Below are positions 6,812 through 13,303 of a stretch of 14,854 nt of DNA, in pieces; the stretch's first letter is position 1; each line of letters opens with the position of its first letter. Origin of the DNA: Actinomycetes bacterium (GTDB lineage Bacteria; Actinomycetota; Acidimicrobiia; Acidimicrobiales; UBA8190); the NCBI GenBank assembly GCA_021779775.1, contig JAJYAB010000011.1, positions 1 to 14,854 on the forward strand, given 5' to 3'. The position numbers and the translations under genes are program-made. The notes below the pieces were generated by a model that saw nothing but the letters and a program-made list of their open reading frames with translations, was not told where the DNA came from and did no database searches.

Positions 6812-7642
6812 ATGGACCCGCCGGCCGCCAGCCGCCAGATGCCGCCCGTCGCTGGTTCTCCTGTGGTGGTGCTGCGCGACGTGGCGGTGGTGCGTGACGG
6901 CCGGCCGCTGCTGCAGGACGTGTCGTGGGTCGTCCGCACCGGCGAGCGTTGGGTCCTCCTCGGGCCCAACGGCTCAGGCAAGACGACGCTGCTCCGGGTG
7001 GCCGGCATGCAGCTGCTGCCGACCCGCGGCACGGTGGAGGTGCTGGGGGAGCGCTACGGGCGCACCGATGCCCGGGCGCTGCGCCGGCGTGTCGCCTTCG
7101 TCAGCCAGTCGGTGCTCCGCGGCCTGCGCCCAGCACTGCCGGCCCACGACGTGGTGCTCACCGGTCGCTACGCGGCGCTCGAGCCGTGGTGGCACGGGTA
7201 CGACGCGCAGGACCATCACCGGGCGCAGGAGCTGCTGGCTGGAGTCGGCCTGCCCGACGTCGGCGAGCGCCCGTTCGGGGTGCTGTCGGAAGGCGAGCGC
7301 CAGCGCGTGCTGCTCGCCCGAGCCCTCATGGGATCGCCCGACCTGCTGCTGTTCGACGAGCCGGCGGCCGGTCTCGACCTCGGTGCCCGCGAGCAGCTCG
7401 TAGCGCGCCTGGCGGCGCTGGCATCGGATCCGACGACCCCGCCGCTGGTGCTCGTCACCCACCACGTGGAGGAGATCCCCCCGGGAACGACCCATGCCGC
7501 CCTGCTGAGCGGCGGCCGGATGCAGGCGGCCGGCCCCATCGCGTCCGTGCTCACCGGTGCAGCGGTGTCCACGTGCTTCGGAGTGGAGGTGGGCCTGGCC
7601 CGACGGGGCGGGCGCTGGTCGGTGGACGGCATCAGGCCCTGA
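6812..7642 (+). CDS. ABC transporter ATP-binding protein
   Basis: A 276-residue ABC ATPase with all motifs: Walker A GPNGSGKT at 51-58, Q-loop Gln99 in SQS, signature LSEGE at 158-162, Walker B LLLFDE at 178-183, D-loop AGLD at 186-189 and the H-loop His217 in VTHH. It has no membrane segments, and no permease or binding protein gene is adjacent, so it is an orphan subunit. The shape resembles stand-alone YlmA/ModF-like ATPases. ATG 6812 lies 26 bases after the previous stop, with no good Shine-Dalgarno sequence; a later start is possible because the conserved domain begins near residue 18. It is probably the last gene of the cysH operon, but whether it shares a function with sulfite reduction is unknown. 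Confidence 0.88.
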   Translation: MDPPAASRQMPPVAGSPVVVLRDVAVVRDGRPLLQDVSWVVRTGERWVLLGPNGSGKTTLLRVAGMQLLPTRGTVEVLGERYGRTDARALRRRVAFVSQSVLRGLRPALPAHDVVLTGRYAALEPWWHGYDAQDHHRAQELLAGVGLPDVGERPFGVLSEGERQRVLLARALMGSPDLLLFDEPAAGLDLGAREQLVARLAALASDPTTPPLVLVTHHVEEIPPGTTHAALLSGGRMQAAGPIASVLTGAAVSTCFGVEVGLARRGGRWSVDGIRP

Positions 7643-7717
7643 CGGTTCGGCTGTTGTCGGTCGAGCCGGTGCACGCCCCGCTCGACGCGGCGGGCACCAT
7701 GCGTTGCGCGTTCGCGG

Positions 7718-7746
7718 TTGCGCGTCGGCTCCCGGTTGGCTAGAAC
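7718..7746 (+). promoter_or_regulatory. Candidate sigma-70-type promoter for the downstream membrane protein gene
   Basis: TTGCGC (7718-7723) and TAGAAC (7741-7746) are separated by 17 bases, within the 213-base gap after the ABC ATPase gene. A start near 7753 would give a leader of about 100 bases before the GTG at 7856. The rest of this gap contains no recognisable gene. Confidence 0.35.
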
Positions 7747-7855
7747 GTTGCGGAATCCGGGGGAACTGCGAGGGCGCGGGCGGTTCCCGACCATCCACCA
7801 ATCGGGCCAGGCCAGTACGTAAGGTCGCGAGCATCGGAAGGTAGGTCGAGAGGTC

Positions 7856-8434
7856 GTGACGATCGTGATCCTCCTGTTCGTCGTCGGGATTTGGGTGGTG
7901 GTGCTCGGACCGAGCCTGCTCCGCCGCCGGGCCGAGGCGCGCTCGACCGACTCCATCGGCACGTTCCACCGCCAGCTCGGGGTCCTCCAACGCGCCGGAC
8001 CGTCGCTCGTGCCCGCAGCGCACCGGCTGGAGACGTGCCGTCCCTCCCCGGCGCCGGCGACCGGCCTGCCGTTCGTCAGCAGCCGCGGTGGTCACGTGGC
8101 GGTACGGCAGGATGCCGCCGGACATCGTGGCGAGGTCAGCGGCCCCGGGTCGACCCATCGGCGTCCCGACCCCTACTTCCGTGCGGGAGCCTGTAAGCGG
8201 CGGCGTGACGTGCTCGTCGGGCTGGCGGGGACCGTGGCCGGCACGGCTATCCTCGGCGCCGCTCTCCCCCCCCTGCTCATCGTGTCGGCGATCGCCGTGG
8301 CCTGCTTGGGCGGGTATGTCGCCCTGCTGGTGCACATGCGCCGCCTCGCCTTGGAGCGACAGACCAAGCTCCGGTTCCTGCCGCAGCACGCGCCGGTGGC
8401 GAGCAGCAGCGTACGGGCGGTCGCCGCCCGCTGA
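7856..8434 (+). CDS. Small membrane protein, possibly GlpR-like
   Basis: A 192-residue protein with a GTG start, preceded by GGAAGG and GAGAGG sequences. An N-terminal transmembrane helix (residues 3-20) is followed by a basic LLRRR stop-transfer. A polar, presumably cytoplasmic segment of about 95 residues comes next, then two adjacent hydrophobic helices (about 118-138 and 139-160) and a basic tail. The opening hydrophobic helix, RRR, then a SIGTFHRQLGVL-type segment, with a C-terminal helical pair, recalls the actinobacterial membrane proteins described as GlpR, receptors for the gephyrin-like divisome protein Glp. This assignment rests on memory of architecture and short sequence similarity only. 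It stands alone between the sulfur locus and a tRNA gene. Confidence 0.7.
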   Translation: MTIVILLFVVGIWVVVLGPSLLRRRAEARSTDSIGTFHRQLGVLQRAGPSLVPAAHRLETCRPSPAPATGLPFVSSRGGHVAVRQDAAGHRGEVSGPGSTHRRPDPYFRAGACKRRRDVLVGLAGTVAGTAILGAALPPLLIVSAIAVACLGGYVALLVHMRRLALERQTKLRFLPQHAPVASSSVRAVAAR

Positions 8435-8524
8435 CCTTTCCGCCGGGCGTGCTCGGCAGAAACGTGGGGCTGGTGCTGGCTGGCTTGTCCGGTGGCGGGG
8501 ATGGTCCAACGGAGCGCCTGGTTC

Positions 8525-8555
8525 GTGACGGTGGGTGTCCTCCGGGCGCTATCCT
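8525..8555 (+). promoter_or_regulatory. Candidate promoter of the tRNA-Ala gene
   Basis: TATCCT at 8550-8555 lies 11 bases before the mature tRNA end, as expected for a -10 element. GTGACG at 8525-8530 matches four of six -35 positions at a long spacing of 19 bases. Confidence 0.35.
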
Positions 8556-8566
8556 GGTTGGTCCCT

Positions 8567-8639
8567 GGGGGTGTAGCTCAGTCGGCAGAGCGCTACGTTC
8601 GCAATGTAGAGGCCGAGGGTTCGATTCCCTTCACCTCCA
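8567..8639 (+). tRNA. tRNA-Ala (anticodon CGC)
   Basis: A complete 73-base cloverleaf. The acceptor stem GGGGGTG pairs with CACCTCC with one G-T pair; the D stem is GCTC/GAGC; the anticodon stem is CTACG/TGTAG around the loop TTCGCAA; the T arm is GAGGG-TTCGATT-CCCTT. The anticodon CGC (8600-8602) reads GCG alanine codons. The discriminator is A8639, followed by CCC, so the CCA end is not encoded. It marks the left edge of a long gene-poor stretch and may serve as an integration site. Confidence 0.97.
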
Positions 8640-8716
8640 CCCTGTGCTTTGAGTCTTCGCGTCTTTGGGCACCGATTTCATGGGCTTTCGTGCTGTTTTA
8701 GCGTATTCCCACGGGG

Positions 8717-8749
8717 TTATCCACAGGGTTTATCGACCTGATTATCGAC
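8717..8749 (+). promoter_or_regulatory. DnaA-box-like cluster
   Basis: TTATCCACA at 8717-8725 equals the classical DnaA box consensus. TTATCGACC at 8730-8738 and TTATCGACT at 8742-8750 are related sites on the same strand, with starts 13 and 12 bases apart. They lie in the most AT-rich part of the gap. No dnaA, dnaN or replication gene is in the window, so a chromosomal origin is not indicated. A plasmid or element origin, or a DnaA-titrating site, is possible. Confidence 0.35.
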
Positions 8750-8763
8750 TCCTGATCACCCTG

Positions 8764-8880
8764 CCCTACGCAGCCCTACGCACGAGATCCGGCCGCCACA
8801 CCGGCCGTACGTAGGGGTTTCGCGCTCATCGGTCTCGAAGGCGTCTCCGTGCCGTACGCAGCCCTACCGCAGCGTAGGGC
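8764..8880. repeat. Cluster of CCCTACG direct and inverted repeats
   Basis: CCCTACG occurs at 8764-8770 and 8774-8780 and, inverted, at 8810-8816. GCCCTAC (8861-8867) pairs with GTAGGGC (8874-8880) in a 7-bp hairpin with a six-base loop. Between the first sets lies another hairpin, CGGCCG/CGGCCG (8790-8795 and 8802-8807). Such clusters fit binding sites for a recombinase or regulator, or a structured RNA. Confidence 0.6.
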
Positions 8881-9473
8881 AGTGCCTTACTCAAGGGTCA
8901 GGGCGAGGGCTGTGGATGAGAGTGGAGAAGGCTGACGACTGCGCCGATCCAATCCTCGTTCGTCGCAGGTGCCAGAGCGTCTTCGCGGCTGCCCCACTGA
9001 AGGCTGGGGTAGCACGGCGTGCTCAGCCAAGTCGTGAGCCACGGGTTCATTCGGCATCAGGGTTCCCGTCGACCCATCGACGATCACGACACACACCCGC
9101 CGTAACCCTCCTGCCCTCACGATACGCACCAACCCGCAACCCTCCTGGCCCTCAGGCCTTGCCGCGGCCGAGGTGGACGGCAGGTCCACGTCGATCTACC
9201 TGAGGGACGCGAGTGGGGCCATCGATCGAGTAGCTCGGAGAGGCCCCGTCCGAGGTTCGGTGGCGAATGCACACTCCTCTCGCTGCGCCGCCCTACGTCT
9301 CAGCTCGTCGAAGGGTATACGGTCGAGATGGTGGCCCCTGAACGACGAATGTCCTACCGCATTTCGACCTTCGCGGCGCATGCCAGCCGCCGATCGGGGA
9401 TGCTACGTGTCACGCTGAACCGACGGAGCCGTCTTCGACCTGACGCTCGCCCTCATCTGGCCGGATTCGGATC

Positions 9474-10823
9474 ATGACCGTCGATCTCATCGTGGTGGGT
9501 ACGGGATCGGCCGCCCAGAGCGTCGCCTACCCGTGCCGCGAGGCGGGGTGGAGCGTCACGGTCGTTGACTCGCGTCCCTTCGGCGGCACGTGCGCGCAGC
9601 GCGGGTGTGACCCGAAGAAGGTGCTCGTGGGCGTCTCCGAGCTTGTCGACTGGACTCGGCGCATGCAGGGGAAGGGGCTCTCAGCTCCAGCTGCAACAAT
9701 GGCCTGGTTTGACATGATGCGCTTCAAACGGACCTTCATCGACAATGTCCCTACCTCGACCGAAGCAGGCTTTCGCGACGCCGGGATCCTGACCGTGCAT
9801 GGGCGTGCACAGTTCGCGGGTCCGAGCAGCCTCGGGGTGGATGGCGAGACGCACGATGCTCGTCATGTGGTCATCGCCGCCGGGGCCCGGCATGCTCCTC
9901 TCGGCATCCCAGGAGAAGAGCACCTCCTCACGAGTACCGGGTTCTTGGAGTTGGACGAGCTTCCGCGCCGGGTCGCCTTTGTCGGCGGCGGCTATATCGC
10001 CTTTGAGTTCGCGCACGTCGCGGCGCACAGCGGTGCCGAGGTGCAGATCTTGCACCGCGGCGATCGCCCGCTTGAGGGCTTCGATGCTGATCTCGTGGGT
10101 CACCTTCTTGCGACCACGCGCGATCTCGGAGTCGACGTGAAGGTGTGCACGACGGTTGTGGCCGTCGACAAGCGGGGGGACGAGTTCGTCGTGCGCACTC
10201 GATCCGGGGATGAGCAGGGCGAGATCGTCTGCGATCTTGTGGTCCACGCCGCGGGACGCGTGCCCGAGATCGACGACTTGGCCCTCGATGCGGCAGGCGT
10301 CGAGCGTGTCGGCAAGGGTGGCATCGCGGTCAACGAGTACCTCCAGAGTGTGAGCAATCCAGCTGTCTACGCGGCCGGCGATGCCGTGGCCAGCGGCAGC
10401 CTTCCCCTCACGCCGGTGGCCGGGATGCAGGGCGGCATCGTGGCCACCAATCTGTTGGAGGGGAACACGCACACGCCGAACTATGAGGGCATCCCGAGCG
10501 TGGTGTTCACGACGCCTCCGTTGGCGCGGGTGGGTCTGGATGAGGTCACCGCACGAGCTCGGGGCCTTCGGTTCACCGTGCACCAGGACGATACGTCCGG
10601 CTGGTACTCGTCCCGGCGCGTCGCGCTTGCCCACACCGGCTACAAGACACTGGTCGAGGACGGCACCGAACGCATCCTGGGCGCGCATCTGTTCGGGCTC
10701 CATGCCGAAGAGGTTGTCAACATCTTCGGGCTGGCCATCCGAAAGGGCCTGAGCGCCGGTGACCTCAAAGACATGGTCTACGCCTATCCGACCACTGCGT
10801 CGGACATCAGCTACATGGTGTGA
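9474..10823 (+). CDS. Glutathione-reductase-like FAD-dependent pyridine nucleotide-disulfide oxidoreductase
   Basis: A 449-residue flavoprotein of the family of glutathione reductase, mercuric reductase and lipoamide dehydrogenase. The FAD-binding motif VVGTGSAA is at 7-14, and the redox-active disulfide motif GGTCAQRGCDPKK gives Cys40 and Cys45 (CxxxxC). The second Rossmann motif VGGGYIAFEFA is at 170-180, and YAAGDA marks the second FAD contact. The dimer domain ends with AYPTTASDISYM instead of the usual HPTxxE, so the catalytic His is Tyr438. That argues against a standard glutathione or lipoamide reductase. NADPH or NADH preference is unclear: Arg195 sits at a GR-like phosphate-binding position, but the second Arg is replaced. 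No heavy-metal domain is fused. The Shine-Dalgarno sequence is weak. It converges with the debranching gene, 24 bases apart. Confidence 0.9.
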   Translation: MTVDLIVVGTGSAAQSVAYPCREAGWSVTVVDSRPFGGTCAQRGCDPKKVLVGVSELVDWTRRMQGKGLSAPAATMAWFDMMRFKRTFIDNVPTSTEAGFRDAGILTVHGRAQFAGPSSLGVDGETHDARHVVIAAGARHAPLGIPGEEHLLTSTGFLELDELPRRVAFVGGGYIAFEFAHVAAHSGAEVQILHRGDRPLEGFDADLVGHLLATTRDLGVDVKVCTTVVAVDKRGDEFVVRTRSGDEQGEIVCDLVVHAAGRVPEIDDLALDAAGVERVGKGGIAVNEYLQSVSNPAVYAAGDAVASGSLPLTPVAGMQGGIVATNLLEGNTHTPNYEGIPSVVFTTPPLARVGLDEVTARARGLRFTVHQDDTSGWYSSRRVALAHTGYKTLVEDGTERILGAHLFGLHAEEVVNIFGLAIRKGLSAGDLKDMVYAYPTTASDISYMV

Positions 10824-10847
10824 TCAACGCCAGCGCCCTTACCCGCC

Positions 10848-11696
10848 TCACCCGAGCATCTTCACCTCGAGGTCATCGCCGCCGCCCAACACGTCGACGC
10901 CATGCGTGCCGTCGGGCCGACTGGAGATGTGGAGATCGATCGAGACGTCCCCTATCCGGAGTTGTCGGAGGGTGACGTCTGACATCCATTCGGGAAGTGC
11001 GGGGTGGAGGTGCACCACGCCGCCCTGAGCGTCGGCGTCGAGGCCGAGGAGCGTGACGACGAGCTGGATGAGCGCGCCGGATGACCATGCTCGGGGAACG
11101 TTCGCTCCGAGGTACTGGACGGGAAACGAGCCGGCATCTCTGGTAAATCCGGCGAAGAGCTCGGGTGGGCGCTGTGAGGCGAATCTCGAGGTGGCGTCGA
11201 AGATGCCAGCCGCGACTTTGATTGCCTCTTCGTCGAACCCGTAGGCCCGGAAGCCTGCTGCCGCGATGGCGTTGTCGTGGGGCCACACTGAGCCTCGTTG
11301 GTACGAGAGCGGGTCGTAGGCGACGTGCTCGGCCGACAGCGTGCGGATGCCCCATCCGCTCCACATGTCCTCGGCCATCAGCCGTTTCACCACCCGTGCC
11401 GCCCTGTCGGGAACGACGGCCTGCTGCCACAGGAGGTGGCCCGGATTCGACGCCACCGAGTCGATCGGAGCCTTGTCGCCGTCGAGACCGAGGTAGTAAG
11501 TCCCTTCGTCCTCCCACCAAAAGCGCTCTTCGATCTGGCCCGCCAGCCGATCAGCCTCCGAGCGCAGGCGGATGGCGGCGTCCCGGTCTCCGAAGACGGC
11601 CTCGGCGACCTCGGCCCAAGCCCGCTTGGCGGCCACGACGAGGCCTTGGTGCTCGCACAGTGCGATCGGAAGCTTGGCGAGGGATCCGTCGCTCAT
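10848..11696 (-). CDS. C-terminal fragment of the debranching enzyme as read
   Basis: This 282-residue frame opens at an internal ATG (MSDGSLAKLPIA) whose overlap with the upstream stop is accidental. It carries the C-terminal part of the glycosidase barrel: SNPGHLLWQQAV, SGWGIRTLSAEH, YQRGSVWPHDNA, RPPELFAGF and the end VHLHPALPEWM. Upstream of the ATG the same frame remains homologous (NQGWKDSGDAI) back to the duplication, so it is not an independent gene. It ends 24 bases from the convergent oxidoreductase gene. Confidence 0.65.
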   Translation of the reverse strand: MSDGSLAKLPIALCEHQGLVVAAKRAWAEVAEAVFGDRDAAIRLRSEADRLAGQIEERFWWEDEGTYYLGLDGDKAPIDSVASNPGHLLWQQAVVPDRAARVVKRLMAEDMWSGWGIRTLSAEHVAYDPLSYQRGSVWPHDNAIAAAGFRAYGFDEEAIKVAAGIFDATSRFASQRPPELFAGFTRDAGSFPVQYLGANVPRAWSSGALIQLVVTLLGLDADAQGGVVHLHPALPEWMSDVTLRQLRIGDVSIDLHISSRPDGTHGVDVLGGGDDLEVKMLG

Positions 11697-13045
11697 GACG
11701 ATGGCATCTCCGGAGTCCTTCCAGCCCTGGTTGTAGTAGCCGTTCGGAGCCCGCGTCTTGTACTCTTGGAGCCCGTCGCCGTCAAGGTCGCCGTCGCGGT
11801 CAATCCAGGCGAGCGCCCGCTCGACGTTGGGCCGGACCGCGTCAAGCGCGCTGCGGTCCCCGTGCCAGCGCCAGGCGCGCTGCGGTCCCCGTGCCAGCGC
11901 CAGGCCTGGGCGGCGACAAGCACGTAGAGCGTGGTCGCCTCATGGGCGCCGTAGTAGGGGGTGTGCGGAATGAGGTGAAGGGCGGCAAGCTCTCCGTGGC
12001 GCACCTCGTGCTCGATCTTGCCCGGCTGCATATCCCGATGGTCGTCATAGGCATCGGCCTGCAAGGCGGCCAGCGCTCGCAAGCTCCCAAGCGCGAAGCG
12101 GGGAGAGACGGCGAGGGTCTGGAGCGAGACAGTGAGCGCGTCGCGGCCGAACAAGCTGACGAACCAGGGGATGCCCGCAGCAGGCACCCAGGCATCGAGG
12201 TCGTTCGTTCCCGAATCAGAGCCGGCGAGGTCGTCATGGTGGTGCAGGCGCAGTCCGGCGAGGTCGTCGACGGCCTGGCGCAGGGCAACCGTCACCCCAG
12301 GGTTCGAGGTCTCGAAGATGGTCGCCTGCTCGACCCAACGCAGTCTGGCGACCTCGTGCTGGGAATCGGCCTCGAGGAGCTGGTGGCACGGGCGAGTGAT
12401 TCGGCGCTCCTTCCTGTCGATCACCGGCATCCACCACAGACAGCAGTGCCACGAGCTGGCCGGCGCCAGCTCGATCCGAAACAGGATTCCCCCATTGGCG
12501 AACTCGGGTGGAGAGTCGTTCTTGGAGACCTCGAGAACGAGCGAGCGCTCGAACCCACCGTTGGCGTAGCGGGTCGTGATTCGGTTCCTCCTCTCGTCGC
12601 AAAGGGTGTGGGCGGAGCCTCGCCTGATTCGTCGGTGGGCCTTCACGTCGAAGAGGTCGGCGAAGTCGGACTCGACGCTCACCTCGAGGTCGACCGCGAC
12701 CGTCTGGCGGCTCTGATTGGTGAGGTCGTAGTCCTCGTGGACGCCGGGGCCGACAGTCCGATCGAGACGCAGGTGGAGTGAGTGCTCGGGGACGTCATTG
12801 CCGTCGGTGCCGACGAGTGTGGGATTGGTGAACTCGAAGCGCGCCGAGTGAGGCCGGGTGGCCACGCCGTTGAGCAGGATCGGACGAATGCCACCGAGCT
12901 TGAGCCGGTAGCCCGAGACGAACCGGGTATCCGCGGCGAAATAGCCCTGTTCCTTGGTGCTCGAGATCTCAGCCGACGGCTCGCTGACAACGACCTCGTC
13001 GTCGAAATGCGTGGACACCACCGGTAACCCAACCGATACCTCCAT
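11693..13045 (-). CDS. N-terminal fragment of the debranching enzyme as read
   Basis: As read, this frame gives 450 residues. Residues 1 to about 389 are genuine: an N-terminal beta-rich domain of the GDE_N type (GYFAADTRFVSGYRLKLGG, HSARFEFTNP), then the start of the (alpha/alpha)6 barrel with PWFVSLFGRDAL and PGKIEHEVRHGEL, then IPHTPYYGAHEATTLYV. After the duplication about 61 residues are out of frame (Thr/Arg rich, TATATLTATG) and meaningless, ending at a stop at 11693. Alone it lacks half the catalytic barrel and is probably inactive. Confidence 0.7.
   Translation of the reverse strand: MEVSVGLPVVSTHFDDEVVVSEPSAEISSTKEQGYFAADTRFVSGYRLKLGGIRPILLNGVATRPHSARFEFTNPTLVGTDGNDVPEHSLHLRLDRTVGPGVHEDYDLTNQSRQTVAVDLEVSVESDFADLFDVKAHRRIRRGSAHTLCDERRNRITTRYANGGFERSLVLEVSKNDSPPEFANGGILFRIELAPASSWHCCLWWMPVIDRKERRITRPCHQLLEADSQHEVARLRWVEQATIFETSNPGVTVALRQAVDDLAGLRLHHHDDLAGSDSGTNDLDAWVPAAGIPWFVSLFGRDALTVSLQTLAVSPRFALGSLRALAALQADAYDDHRDMQPGKIEHEVRHGELAALHLIPHTPYYGAHEATTLYVLVAAQAWRWHGDRSAPGAGTGTAARLTRSGPTSSGRSPGLTATATLTATGSKSTRRGLRTATTTRAGRTPEMPSS
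11846..11903. repeat. 29-bp perfect tandem duplication causing a frameshift
   Basis: Copies 11846-11874 and 11875-11903 are identical, with two further matching bases at the edge. Twenty-nine is not a multiple of three, so the second copy shifts the debranching gene out of frame. The identical copies indicate a very recent event or an assembly artefact. Confidence 0.95.
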
Positions 13046-13303
13046 CTGGTCATTCCTTTCTCGAGCGGAGTTGAAAAGGAGAGCGCGTCCGCCTCTCGGT
13101 TCGTGTCCGGATCATGTTGGCCTCGCCGCTGTCGCCGAGGTCTGACCGTGACCCGGGCAAAGGCATTGAACAGCGTGGCCGCGTGTGCGACCAGGAGGCA
13201 CTCGCGACGCTTGATACCACCGACGACTGGGTGGACGTCGAGGGAGAGATCCGGACCCGGCACTCTCTGCGGCATCTACGGGGAACGTCCTGGAGGCCAT
13301 CAG
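13046..13303. other. Intergenic region upstream of the debranching gene
   Basis: This 258-base gap lies between two minus-strand genes. It holds the AAAGGA ribosome binding site of the debranching gene (13054-13059). I see no convincing promoter pair, terminator hairpin or additional gene. The gap is long enough for the debranching gene to have its own promoter. Confidence 0.5.

Larger units (their letters stand above)
8640..9473. other. Gene-poor stretch after tRNA-Ala
   Basis: About 830 bases contain no reading frame I can support. The open frames are short, mutually overlapping and low in recognisable motifs; the longest, 100 residues on the minus strand (8887-9189), matches no family I know. 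The first 120 bases are relatively AT-rich and hold DnaA-box-like sites. The next 120 hold CCCTACG repeats. From about 8890 onward I see nothing structured. The region could be a decayed remnant of integrated DNA. No integrase or transposase fragment is recognisable. Confidence 0.6.
10848..13045 (-). pseudogene. Glycogen debranching enzyme/amylo-alpha-1,6-glucosidase-type gene, frameshifted by a 29-bp duplication
   Basis: Two adjacent minus-strand frames are parts of one gene. Removing one copy of the 29-bp tandem repeat at 11846-11903 joins them into an uninterrupted 722-residue protein. The joined sequence reads smoothly through WHGDRSALDAVRPNVERALAWI and on into NQGWKDSGDAI, both typical of this family. 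The enzymes hydrolyse alpha-1,6 branches or related glucosides in glycogen or trehalose metabolism. ATG 13045 has AAAGGA 8 bases upstream. No other stop or shift is seen, so either the lesion is very recent, or it is reversible, or it is an assembly error. If it is an error, the gene is intact. Confidence 0.85.

Noticed and set aside
6974..8509. Long minus-strand frame (511 codons) crossing the ABC ATPase and membrane protein genes
   Set aside because: It spans an intergenic gap and two well-supported plus-strand genes, with low-complexity sequence; it is a composition artefact.
8700..8900. Chromosomal replication origin
   Set aside because: There is one perfect DnaA box and two weak ones, with no dnaA, dnaN, rpmH or parAB genes nearby.
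8887..9189. Minus-strand frame of 100 codons in the gap after the tRNA
   Set aside because: No known domain and no clear ribosome binding site, and the opposite strand is equally open over the same stretch; kept only as part of the gene-poor region.
10848..11696. Independent short glycosidase gene starting at ATG 11696
   Set aside because: Homology continues upstream of this ATG in the same frame to the duplication; it is the second half of one gene.
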